NCBI GenBank assembly: GCA_032595685.2
Contig: CP159373.1
Location: forward strand, 3,809,907-3,873,906
Direction: 5' to 3'
Length of the DNA: 64,000 nt
Source: Candidatus Electrothrix aestuarii
GTDB lineage: Bacteria > Desulfobacterota > Desulfobulbia > Desulfobulbales > Desulfobulbaceae
Shown here: piece by piece, positions 8,096-17,300 of the stretch
Position numbering within the stretch: the first letter of the stretch is position 1
Layout: each line of letters begins with the position of its first letter
Made by a program: the position numbers and the translations under genes
The notes under the pieces: model-generated
Seen by the model: only the letters and a program-made list of their open reading frames with translations
Told to the model about the DNA's origin: nothing
Database searches by the model: none

Positions 8096-9970
8096 CTACC
8101 GCCCCTTCATCTCCACCCGCAGCTTTGCTAAGACCTTGCGGTATTTCTCCAAGAATGGGAGATTGATTTGCTCGGCAATCTTTACAGCCTGACTCATATA
8201 TGGCTCCGCTTTGCACAGTTCGTCCAATTCTCTATAGGCATGACCAATATTCCAGCTTGAGCTTGCCTCGCCTACCCGGTCGCCGATTTCTTGGCTAATA
8301 GTCAAGCTTTGCTTTAGATACTTGAGGGCACTGGCGTAGTCACCCCGCGCTTGGTAGATTTGACTGATGTTGTTCAGCGTAGCACTTTCGCCTGCCTTGT
8401 TGCCAATCTCTCGGCGAATGCGTAGACTTTGCTCTAGATAGTTCAGGGCTGTGGTATCGTCGCCCTGTGCCCTGTAAATTTGGCCTATGTTGTTCAGCGT
8501 AGCACCTTCACCTGTCCTATCACCAATATCCCTGAGGATGTACAAACTTTGTTCATATAGAGGCAAAGCTTCAGTGTATCTGCCGATGCGGTTAAGGTCG
8601 AAACCTGCCCGATGCAGATAGAGTGACCGTTCCTTCTTCCTGTCTTCCGGTAGTAGGTTGGCTGCCTTCTGCCAATAAACGGCAGCCTTGGCGTAGCGCA
8701 ACTGGAGGCGCTGAAGGCGGGCATTTTCTGCATTACTTGCTGCTGCGGAGATGCGCCGCTGTACACGCTGCGCTACCTCCTCTACTTGTTCTAGGGCCTC
8801 TATGTCGCGAGATTCGGCTTGATTCAGCAGCTTTTCGGCGTCAGTATACTTGCCTACCTCAATAGCTTGTCGTACCTCGTCCTTCAACCGCACCACCTGC
8901 GGGTCTTCGGACTGCACGGCCTCCAGCTGGGTCAGCAGTTCTTTGTGCATAGCTATTAGTTTTCGCAGTATGCTATCCCACTGGTCACGGGACTCCTCGT
9001 GCTCCACTAGTGTGTTGAGGAAAACCTCAATAAGTTGCTTGCTCTCTCTTAGTTTCTCAGCATACTTAGTAGCTAGCTGTTCTGTAACGATGCCTTTGCT
9101 CACCGTTACATTGCTCATGCCGGAGACGATGTTGTTGTCTCCGTAGATCTCCTGCATCACATTGACCTGCTTACCTATGACCCCTTCACCCTGAGCAATG
9201 TTCTGCTCACCGACACCTCTGTTGCTGAAATAGTTGTTCCGCCTTATACCTCTATCGCCAAGCTCCTGCCTGATAGCGAGAGACTGCTGATCCAGCTCAA
9301 ACGCATCATCCATATTGCCCAAGGCACGGTGCAAGTGAGCCGCATCATCCAGCAGCTTGGCCCGGTAGGCATTGCGTTGCGGGTGCTCGTCCAGTAGCAC
9401 GGTCAGAGTGTGCAACCATTGTTCCTTTTCCGTATTGCTCTGACGGTTGGCCGGATGCACTGCGGTGCCGAATTCGGTAAGAAAGCTGCTACGCAACTCC
9501 TCTGCCTCTTCCGCTGGCGAGGCAAACTCATAGACATTGCTGTACCAGTCATACAGATCCGGCGCGTGCTCGGCCATGTTGTCCAGGGCATAACGCGGCA
9601 GCCAGATGACCAGGGGCCGTCCCACAGAAGCCAGAACGCCACGTCGCCAATTGAGTTGCTGGAGGAAGCGACGCTGTGCAACCTGTCCTGTAGGCATGAC
9701 GTGATTCAACCCGTGCAGAAAAATAGCGCTCTCTGCCGGTGCGTCTTCCATCTGCGGTAGGAGCCAGCCGTCCAGAGTGGTGTCGCCAAAGCCCTGGGCT
9801 GGTACGTCCAGCTCAATCACAGGTCGCTCCAGCTGCTCAATCACCTGGCGAGCAAAAGCCCTGCGGGCGGAGGGAAGGTTGACCAGGACAAAGTAGAGGG
9901 CAAAGCCGTCGGCCCGGCTCAGGGCACGGCAGATGCGTTTGATGATAGCTTCGCTGCTTTCAGGCTGCAT
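8096..9970 (-). CDS. Degenerate STAND-like (NTPase-fold) protein with TPR repeats
   Basis: I place the start at the ATG at 9970, which overlaps the stop of the upstream ATPase by 11 bp; the longer frame (from 10246) reads through that ATPase. The 624-residue product has four parts. Residues 1-165 are an alpha/beta domain with STAND-like strands (AIFLHGLNHV, RPLVIWLPRYAL) but no GxxxxGK loop, so ATP binding is unlikely. A Gly/Asn-rich linker follows (QNIAQGEGVIGKQVNVMQEI, GDNNIVSGMSN), then a coiled-coil region. The C-terminal 160 residues hold four 40-residue TPR units (GEGATLNNIGQIYRAQGD, GESATLNNISQIYQARGD). It probably senses or scaffolds something together with the ATPase. The cellular role is unknown. 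Confidence 0.7.
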   Translation of the reverse strand: MQPESSEAIIKRICRALSRADGFALYFVLVNLPSARRAFARQVIEQLERPVIELDVPAQGFGDTTLDGWLLPQMEDAPAESAIFLHGLNHVMPTGQVAQRRFLQQLNWRRGVLASVGRPLVIWLPRYALDNMAEHAPDLYDWYSNVYEFASPAEEAEELRSSFLTEFGTAVHPANRQSNTEKEQWLHTLTVLLDEHPQRNAYRAKLLDDAAHLHRALGNMDDAFELDQQSLAIRQELGDRGIRRNNYFSNRGVGEQNIAQGEGVIGKQVNVMQEIYGDNNIVSGMSNVTVSKGIVTEQLATKYAEKLRESKQLIEVFLNTLVEHEESRDQWDSILRKLIAMHKELLTQLEAVQSEDPQVVRLKDEVRQAIEVGKYTDAEKLLNQAESRDIEALEQVEEVAQRVQRRISAAASNAENARLQRLQLRYAKAAVYWQKAANLLPEDRKKERSLYLHRAGFDLNRIGRYTEALPLYEQSLYILRDIGDRTGEGATLNNIGQIYRAQGDDTTALNYLEQSLRIRREIGNKAGESATLNNISQIYQARGDYASALKYLKQSLTISQEIGDRVGEASSSWNIGHAYRELDELCKAEPYMSQAVKIAEQINLPFLEKYRKVLAKLRVEMKGR

Positions 9971-11276
9971 CGTTGATATCATCGGCATCAGCAGCCAGCG
10001 CAGCCTTGACCCAGGGGATCTCCGCAGCTGCCGGATGCAGAGCCGTCCAGCGTTCGCCGTTCTGATACTCCAGCACCAAGCGGTGATTAAGGAGGCGGCT
10101 CGCCTCTTCATCACTACCCTGGATGCGCCGCTCCTGCTGGATACGGCGGAAGATGGGAATATCGTCACTGTGGATGAGGCGGTCATACTCGTTTCGCAGG
10201 GTCTTGAGGGCGTATTCCACATCAGCCGCAGAGATGATATCCTCATCCGTGTCTGTGGCCAGCCGCACCAGGCGCATCAGGTCACGCACCACCCCGCCGC
10301 TGGCACAGACAAGGCGCTTCAGCAGCTCTGGCTCGCTGAAGATCCGCTCCGTATCCACCCGTCGCTCAACCAGCTCAATCAGTTTGGCAATGCCAGCAGC
10401 ATCGGTTTTGACCATAGGCAGGACGTGGACATCGTCAAAGTCTGCGCCCAGATTCTGGTTGTAGGCCAGAGAGACCGGCACGGTATAGATGATATGGCAT
10501 TGCGGGGCACGGAGCTGCTCGGCATGCCGGATAAAGAGATCCGTATGGCTGGACACCCCCTCATCGTTCAGCTCATAATGCATCTTTTCCATGCCGTCCA
10601 CGATCAGGACGATATCCCGAGAGCCATTGGCCTGCACGGTCTGGCGGGCTGTGGCGATGAGGAGGTTGAGCCGGTCCATGAACACGTTCAACTGTCTCTT
10701 CAGCACCGTCCTGATGGTTTCGCGCTGACTGCTGCCCGCCTTGACGCTGGCCGTGATGCTGGCAAAAAACTGGGCAAAGAAAGGAATGGTGCTGCCAGCC
10801 TTGGCCTCGGTAGTGATGCCGCCCGCCATCTCCCGGCTCTTGGTCTCTTCAAGAATGCGCTCGGAAAACCATTGGGCTATGTTATCTAAGAGCTCTGCCC
10901 GGATGGGCATCTTGCGCTGCTCAAGTGCTGTCTGCACCTGTCTGGCTATCGCCACTAGAACGTCAAGATAACTGAGCGAGCCCAGATCAAGTATGTCTTC
11001 CACATCTATGTAGATGGTGAAGAAGCTGTTCTCCTCCAGCTCCTGTTGCAGGCGGAGCAGCTCGGTGGTCTTGCCCGAGCCGCGATGGCCGGTGAAAAGG
11101 AGCTTGATGTGGGCATCTGCTTCGCTGCGCTTGATGCGTCGGGTCACGGTCTTGGCGATCTGCTTCACGCCCCGGTTCTCGGTCAGGTCAACATAGCGGT
11201 CGTCATCAGGCGACAGGGGCTTGTCCGGGTTGCAGACTTGGTAGGCCTCAGTAATGGTTGTTGCGCGTTGGGTCAT
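9960..11276 (-). CDS. STAND/AAA-like P-loop ATPase
   Basis: The 438-residue protein has Walker A GHRGSGKTT (residues 63-71), a likely Walker B DIVLIVDGMEKM (221-232) and a C-terminal winged-helix-like region (ICRNEYDRL... to the end is helical). It is a compact ATPase like those called nSTAND in conflict systems. It lacks a recognisable repeat or effector domain; these functions appear to be carried by the downstream protein, whose gene overlaps it by 11 bp. The two probably act as a complex, with ATPase switching supplied here and binding surfaces (TPR) supplied there. The start ATG lacks a good ribosome site. The assignment to a precise NTPase clade needs profile searches. Confidence 0.75.
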   Translation of the reverse strand: MTQRATTITEAYQVCNPDKPLSPDDDRYVDLTENRGVKQIAKTVTRRIKRSEADAHIKLLFTGHRGSGKTTELLRLQQELEENSFFTIYIDVEDILDLGSLSYLDVLVAIARQVQTALEQRKMPIRAELLDNIAQWFSERILEETKSREMAGGITTEAKAGSTIPFFAQFFASITASVKAGSSQRETIRTVLKRQLNVFMDRLNLLIATARQTVQANGSRDIVLIVDGMEKMHYELNDEGVSSHTDLFIRHAEQLRAPQCHIIYTVPVSLAYNQNLGADFDDVHVLPMVKTDAAGIAKLIELVERRVDTERIFSEPELLKRLVCASGGVVRDLMRLVRLATDTDEDIISAADVEYALKTLRNEYDRLIHSDDIPIFRRIQQERRIQGSDEEASRLLNHRLVLEYQNGERWTALHPAAAEIPWVKAALAADADDINDAA

Positions 11277-11410
11277 AGGGTCTCGTGGAAGAGGTAATAC
11301 TCGGTTGGGTGAAAGCTGTCTGCGTCTATTATATAAAGGCTATAGCAAAGATGGTCGGTCCGGGTCAACCCTTTTTCATGTGCAGGGAAGGAGGCAGCCG
11401 CTTCCGGCAA

Positions 11411-12724
11411 TCAGTCATGACTGCTGCCTGTTTTGTGCAGAGAGCGGAGATAGAGCAACCAGCTGCTTCCGGGCAGGAGAAAGAGCAGGGCCAGGACCAA
11501 AACGATGGTGCGAGGGCTTATGCCGAAATCCATTGCCGCACCAGTACACCAGGTGGAGAGGCTCAGCATCAGGGTCATGAGGGTCATCTCGGTGGAGAAG
11601 AGGCGGCCACGAAAGCGGTCCTCTACCCGACGATGGAGCAGGGTGGTGCTGAAGACCCATTGGACTGAGCCGCCGAAATGGCCCAGGAAGACCCAGAAGG
11701 CGGCAAACCACATATTGGGTGCCTGACTGAAGAGGATATAGGCGGCGCAGGAGAAGAAAAAGGCCCCGCCAATGGCCTTGCGCATGGCCGGGATGCCGTC
11801 CCCGAACAGGCGCCAGGCGATAATAGGGCCCAGAGCCGCGCCCAGACCGCGCATGGAAAAGAGGATACCGCTCAGGCCGCCCTGCCCGGTGTTGTTTTCC
11901 TGAGCAAAGACCTGTTCGCCGAACACAGCCAGCATCACCAGGATACCGCCGGAAAGGGCCCAGCCGCTCTTGACCGTGAGCAGGGCAATGACCTTGGGGC
12001 GCGCCTTGATATAGGCAAAGCCTTCCTTTAGGTCAAGCCAGCCCGTGACCCGGGCCAGGGAGAATTGTGCAGGGGCTCGTTTTTCCCGGTGAGGGATCAG
12101 CACCGTGAGCATCACCGTTGCAGAGAGAAGAAAGCTGCAACAATCAGCCAGGATTGCGGCCTGCCACCCGAAATGGGCAGTAAAGAAACCACCCAGGGCC
12201 GCACCAAAGGCCAGCATCACCGACCAGGAGGCACCGGAGAGCCCATTGACGATACTGAGCTCCTCTTTGCTACAGAGATTCGGCACCGTGGCCTGGCGGG
12301 CAGGGTGGTAAAAGGTCCAGATGGATTCCTGGACAAAGGCCAGCACATAGACCAGCCAGACATAGTCACTTTCCCGGATGAGCAGATAGCCCAGCACTAA
12401 CCCGGCCCGCATGAGATCGCAGATGATCAGGATCTTCTTGCGGCTGAATTTGTCCGCAATAACCCCGGCCACCGGCCCAAGCACTGCCGGAGGAAGGTAT
12501 TTGGCAATCAGGAACCAGCTCACCGCCTTACCGGAGCCGGTCAGCTGGTTGAGCAGAACAAAGATGGCAATATAATTAAACCAGTCTCCGATCTGGCTGA
12601 TACAGCTGGACAGCCAATAGCGGCGATAATTGCGATTCTGGCGGAGCAGGCGCAGGTACGAGGAAAAATGACCTGCTGCGTAAGAGGAAGACCCCGAAGA
12701 TCCGGGATCTTTTTTTGTTTGCAT
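11411..12724 (-). CDS. Major facilitator superfamily exporter (EntS/MFS_3 type)
   Basis: A 437-residue membrane protein with twelve hydrophobic helices. It has the MFS loop 2-3 motif GVIADKFSRKKILIICDLMRAG, the conserved G-x-x-A-D-x-x-x-R-R/K pattern. Helix 5 has the GASWSVMLAFGAALGGF segment. The family exports siderophores, antibiotics and other small molecules; the substrate cannot be predicted. It begins with a hydrophilic Ser-rich tail of about 30 residues. It follows purF by 25 bp on the same strand and is probably cotranscribed, though no functional link to purine synthesis is obvious. Confidence 0.85.
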   Translation of the reverse strand: MQTKKDPGSSGSSSYAAGHFSSYLRLLRQNRNYRRYWLSSCISQIGDWFNYIAIFVLLNQLTGSGKAVSWFLIAKYLPPAVLGPVAGVIADKFSRKKILIICDLMRAGLVLGYLLIRESDYVWLVYVLAFVQESIWTFYHPARQATVPNLCSKEELSIVNGLSGASWSVMLAFGAALGGFFTAHFGWQAAILADCCSFLLSATVMLTVLIPHREKRAPAQFSLARVTGWLDLKEGFAYIKARPKVIALLTVKSGWALSGGILVMLAVFGEQVFAQENNTGQGGLSGILFSMRGLGAALGPIIAWRLFGDGIPAMRKAIGGAFFFSCAAYILFSQAPNMWFAAFWVFLGHFGGSVQWVFSTTLLHRRVEDRFRGRLFSTEMTLMTLMLSLSTWCTGAAMDFGISPRTIVLVLALLFLLPGSSWLLYLRSLHKTGSSHD

Positions 12725-12749
12725 AGGTTAAATGAGCCGGAGCTGAGGA

Positions 12750-14183
12750 TCAGGCACAACCGCAGCCGCCCAGAGATTCCTTGGTAAAGGAAAGATCCGG
12801 GGCAACAGGGTAGTTGCCATCAAAGCAGGCCAGACAAAAATGATCCTTGGGCAGGCCACTTGCTTCGACCAGGCCTTCCAGGCTGAGGTAGGTCAGGGAA
12901 TCCAGTCCCAGGTATTCGGCAATCTCCTCCATGCTCTTGGTCGCTGCGATGAGCTGGGTAGCTGAAGGAAAATCAATGCCGTAATAACAGGCATGGCGGG
13001 TCGGAGGGCAGGAGACCAGCATGTGGACCTCCTTGGCCCCTACATCACGCAGTGCTTTGACCCGGCTTCTGCCGGTGGTGCCGCGAATAATGGAATCCTC
13101 AACAATGATGACCCGTTTGCCTTTGAGGAGCGCTCCGACCGGGTTCAGTTTCACCCGCACTGAAAAGTCGCGCATGGCCTGGGAGGGCTGGATAAAGGTG
13201 CGGCCCACATAATGGTTACGGATCATGCCCATCTCCAGAGGAATACCGGATGCCTGGGAATACCCGATGGCTGCGTAATTGCCTGAGTCCGGGAAAGGCA
13301 TAACAAAGTCGGCATCGATTTTGGCCTCCTTGGCCAGAATCTCACCCATGCGCTTGCGGACTGCATAGACATTGGTGCCAAAGATATCGCTGTCCGGGCG
13401 GGCAAAATAGACCTGCTCAAAGATGCAATAGCTCTTGCGACGGGGCGACCAGGGGAAGACAGACTCCAGGCCATCCTTATTGATAATGACAACCTCACCT
13501 GGCTCAATATCACGGACATACTCGGCAGTGATCAGGTCCAGCGCACAGGTCTCGGAGGCAACCACATAGGCCCCATCAGCCAGCCGACCAAGACAAAGAG
13601 GACGGAAGCCGTTGGGGTCACGGACCGCGATCATGGTATCCTGGGTCATGAGCAGCAGCGAGTAGGCCCCGCGTATGCAGGCAAAGCTCTCTTTAATGGC
13701 TTTTCTCAGGCCCATATGCATGGTGCGGGCCATGAGCTGGATAACGATCTCGCTGTCCATCGTGGTCTGGAAAATAGAGCCCTTTTGTTCCAGGTGGTTA
13801 CGCAGGTCAACAGAATTAACCAGGTTGCCGTTATGGGCCACAGCAATAGGTGTCCCCTGGTGGGTTACCATGAAGGGCTGGGTATTTATAATAGAGGACT
13901 CGCCAGTGGTGGAGTAGCGTACATGCCCCACCGCCAGATGACCGCTCAGGCGTTGCAGATTGGACTCGGTAAAGACCTCAGGCACCAGGCCCATATCTTT
14001 GTGAATATACATTTTGTTTCCGTCACCGGAAACGATCCCCGCGCTTTCCTGGCCCCGGTGTTGTAAGGCGTACAGGCCGAAGTAGGTGAGTTTTGCTGCA
14101 TCTTCATGACCGTATATTCCGCATATACCGCATTCATGGGTCGGTTTTGACTGGGGCTCTTGGGATGGAAATATATGTTCCAT
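12750..14183 (-). CDS. purF: Amidophosphoribosyltransferase
   Basis: The 477-residue enzyme converts PRPP and glutamine to 5-phosphoribosylamine, the first step of purine synthesis. After a 17-residue propeptide the N-terminal nucleophile is Cys18 (ECGICGIYGHEDAAKLTYFG), followed by the class II glutaminase signature LQHRGQESAGI and GHVRYSTTGESS. The PRPP loop is VIIVEDSIIRGTTGRSRVK. Cysteines in YCIFEQVYFARPDS, RHACYYGID and FCLACFDGNYP match the [4Fe-4S] ligands of the Bacillus-type enzyme, so it is likely an oxygen-sensitive Fe-S form. The nearest AGGAG lies 19 nt before the ATG, farther than usual. Confidence 0.95.
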   Translation of the reverse strand: MEHIFPSQEPQSKPTHECGICGIYGHEDAAKLTYFGLYALQHRGQESAGIVSGDGNKMYIHKDMGLVPEVFTESNLQRLSGHLAVGHVRYSTTGESSIINTQPFMVTHQGTPIAVAHNGNLVNSVDLRNHLEQKGSIFQTTMDSEIVIQLMARTMHMGLRKAIKESFACIRGAYSLLLMTQDTMIAVRDPNGFRPLCLGRLADGAYVVASETCALDLITAEYVRDIEPGEVVIINKDGLESVFPWSPRRKSYCIFEQVYFARPDSDIFGTNVYAVRKRMGEILAKEAKIDADFVMPFPDSGNYAAIGYSQASGIPLEMGMIRNHYVGRTFIQPSQAMRDFSVRVKLNPVGALLKGKRVIIVEDSIIRGTTGRSRVKALRDVGAKEVHMLVSCPPTRHACYYGIDFPSATQLIAATKSMEEIAEYLGLDSLTYLSLEGLVEASGLPKDHFCLACFDGNYPVAPDLSFTKESLGGCGCA

Positions 14184-14380
14184 AACAGATATAATGAATC
14201 TCCTGTTGTATGTCGGTCAGGCGAGCTTGCGCCTGAAAATAACAGGGCACAGAAGAAAAGAGTATTCTCTGCGCCCGGAAAAATGTATAAAGTTGAATAA
14301 TCCATTCCTTCAAAACAGATAACAAAAAAAAATTCAAGCAAATATGATGGAATGGTAAAAAAAACTCGGAAATGTAAGAC

Positions 14381-17300
14381 TTAGTCTTTTTGCTCCTGGG
14401 TTGAACTCGCTTTGCTTTCAGCTGCTTGATGCCATAACGGCACTATCTGGATATCAACACGGGGACCACCGGGTGAGGGTTTGGTCAGGATGACGCGCTC
14501 GGCTGGCAGCTTGATTGTGTCAAGAAGATATTCCCGGATAACTTTGGCGCGCTGGCGAGCAAGCTCCGGGAGGATCTCCTTGGGCAGCTCAATGGGTGTA
14601 TGGGGGAGAGGTTGCAGATCCACCCTAGCCTCTATGACCGGAATCAGGTCCTCACCTATGGGCATGTCCGTATTCACCAGCTCAACCTGTCGCAGTTCCT
14701 CCTCGGCAAGGAGGCGGGCCATTTCTTCCTTGCGGCGGTCGTTTTCCAGGTTGACCCGGTAATCCTCTTCTTCCTGGAGCAGACGGAGGAGATATTCTCG
14801 ATCCGCTGTGTCATCATAGCGCCCTTGAATCTGCAAACCGATATAGGGACGGCGCTCCAGCAGGGGAGAGAAATTTTCCAGCGACGTCATAAAATCCGGG
14901 AGACTATCGCCGACAACAAAGTCAATCCGCTGGGGCAGGGTCAGATCAGGAAGCTCCTTTTCCAGCACAGCCTGGGGAGAAACAACCGCCTGAAGATGGA
15001 GACGGTGTAAGGTTTCCAATGCTGCTTTACTGATTTCTGCTGGCAAGGCCGTTGCTGGCAAGGAGAGAGGAAGACTGAATTCCTCCTCATTGTCTGTCAA
15101 CAGGGCCAGGAGCAGGGCATATTCCGAATCCTGGCGAGGACGAAAATCTTTGCAATCAAGCTGCCCCTGGTCCTTTCCCTCAGCCGAAGGAACCCAGCGG
15201 ATAGCCCCTTTTTTCTCCAGGCCCAAGTGCTCGACAAATTGCTGGGCCGCTGTTTCCATTGGTAGCTCTGCGATGGTGAACTCATCAAGCGTTGCCCGAT
15301 CCTGTTCCAGGCGTCCTTGGGAGGCGAATTTTCTTGTATTGGCTTTGCCGGAAAAGGTAAAAGAGGCTGGCGTACCAGCAGCCGCATGGGCCAGGCTTCC
15401 GTTTACCTCGCGAAAATCTAGCCGGGTACCTGCGCCGGGCATGCTCCCGTTCTTAATGCTGCATTGCTTGAGGGTAAAAGGTGGCAGGACCGGTTTTTCT
15501 TTCTCGGTACGAAGTAAGGCTGTCAGAGCATCTGGCACTTTGCTCTGGGCAGAGGGCAGTTTCAGGCTTGGCTCATCCAGGACAAGCTCATCCATATGCA
15601 TGAAAAAGGGCTTCATGCCGACCAGTACCTGTTTTGCCTGACCGTTCTTCCAGCTGAGTCCTGTTCCCTGTCGATTTGCGGTCCGCAGATCCCTGAGCGT
15701 TACATCGCCCTGAAAGGCAAATTCCGGTACACGAAAGAGCCCCTGGAAAGAAAGGTGGCCTTGCTGGAGAGCTGGCGCAAGGTCCTTTTTGAAGAGGCGT
15801 TCAAAGGCCGGGTTCAGCAAGGTGATGTTCATGTCTTCAGCTGTCAGCTGGAGGTTGGCCTGCCCCTGGTGGTAGGTGCCATCTGCCTTGATCCGTCCGG
15901 CTGGACCAATCGCGGCCTGGAGGTGCAGGTTATCTTTTTTCTGCCCAGGTTGCTGAAGATTGGTGAACTCCAGGTTCAGCTTGGTCAGGGGGATTGTCAG
16001 GCCGTTGTTCTGGTTCTCGTTGCCATCTAATTCATCTAATGGCAGCCAGGCCTTGGAGTCAACAATCTTTATGTTCTTGAGGGATAGATTTAAAGGCGAC
16101 TTGCCTTTGTCCGGGAACAGGAAGAATCCCGCAGCCTGAGGAGAAAAATCAGCCTCCTGGAGGGCAAGGTCAGAGCAGGAAAGGGCTGGGGAGCTCAGGT
16201 GCAGAGTGCAGCCCTGCGCTTCCAGTATGCTGGCTGTAAGCAAATCCTTTGCCTGTTTTTGCTTCCCTTGGCTCAGTCGGATGACAGGTATTTTCAGGGT
16301 CCCTTGCTCAATCCGTATTTCTCGCTTGCCGTCCTTGCCCTGTTTTGTCTGAAGAAGACCATTCAGATCTGCCTTGCCCCCGGAAAATTGCATGGATTGG
16401 TCTGCACTCAGGTAGGGCTGGAGCAGGTCGGCCTCCAGGTTATGGAAAGAAATTTTTCCATTCAGGCTCAGGTCAGAAGCAGCATGGCCTTGAAAGCGAA
16501 TTGTTTCCACTCCCTGATGGGTGGAAAAAGAGAGAGGAGACTTTGTCGCCTTTTGATTTTCATAAGTACTCAGCTCCAATTGCAGATCTTCCCAAAGCGC
16601 CTTTTTCCCTTTGCGCACGGTTCCCTTGCTGATGCTCAGGTGCTGGAGCTTCAGGCTAAAGGGTAGTGCGCTTGGGTCAAGCAATTGGCCAGGCCAAAGC
16701 GAGAGGGGAAGCTGGGGTGAAGAATTCCCGGGAAGGTTAGCCAGGACCAGCAGGGGCTGCTCCAGGCTCAGTTCCTTCACGATGTTGTGCTGCGGATCAA
16801 CCTGCATCACCAGGCCTGTTTTTCCTCCTGAGAGCTGCACTCCCTGCTTTGCTCCCAGATAGGGCTGGAGCAGACTCGAATCCAGGTTGGTAAAAGAGAG
16901 CTCTCCGCTCAGTTGCAGGTCCGGGCTTGTTGTGCCCTGAAAGTTGACCGTGCTTTTCCTCTGTTGCGCGGAAAAAGACAGCGCAGGGGGCTGCTGTTCC
17001 TGCTCGCCAGCATTATCTGACTGAGGAACACGGTTTTGGTAGTTTGTCAACTCCAGGAGGAAGTCTTCCCAAGGTGGATCTTGATTTCGTTGGATACTCC
17101 CTTTATAGATGGTCAGGCGATCAATGCTCAGGTCAACAGGGAGTACTGTCGGATTGAGCAGGTGTACTGTCCACTCTGACAGGGGGAAAAGGGACAGGGC
17201 GTCTGTATCATCTGTCTTGCTTTTGCTGGAGCCGGAGATGACAAATTGCGGGGCCTCCAGGGTCAGCTCTTCCACCTTATATTGTTTGCGAAAAGGATTG

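Noticed and set aside
9971-10246. N-terminal extension of the TPR protein
   Set aside because: It lies fully within the ATPase gene in another frame; the sequence is Ser/Arg-rich noise. ATG 9970 gives the usual short overlap.
14184-14380. Purine riboswitch upstream of purF
   Set aside because: I looked for the conserved purine-aptamer core and found only a small AGGCG/CGCCT stem; no aptamer can be supported.
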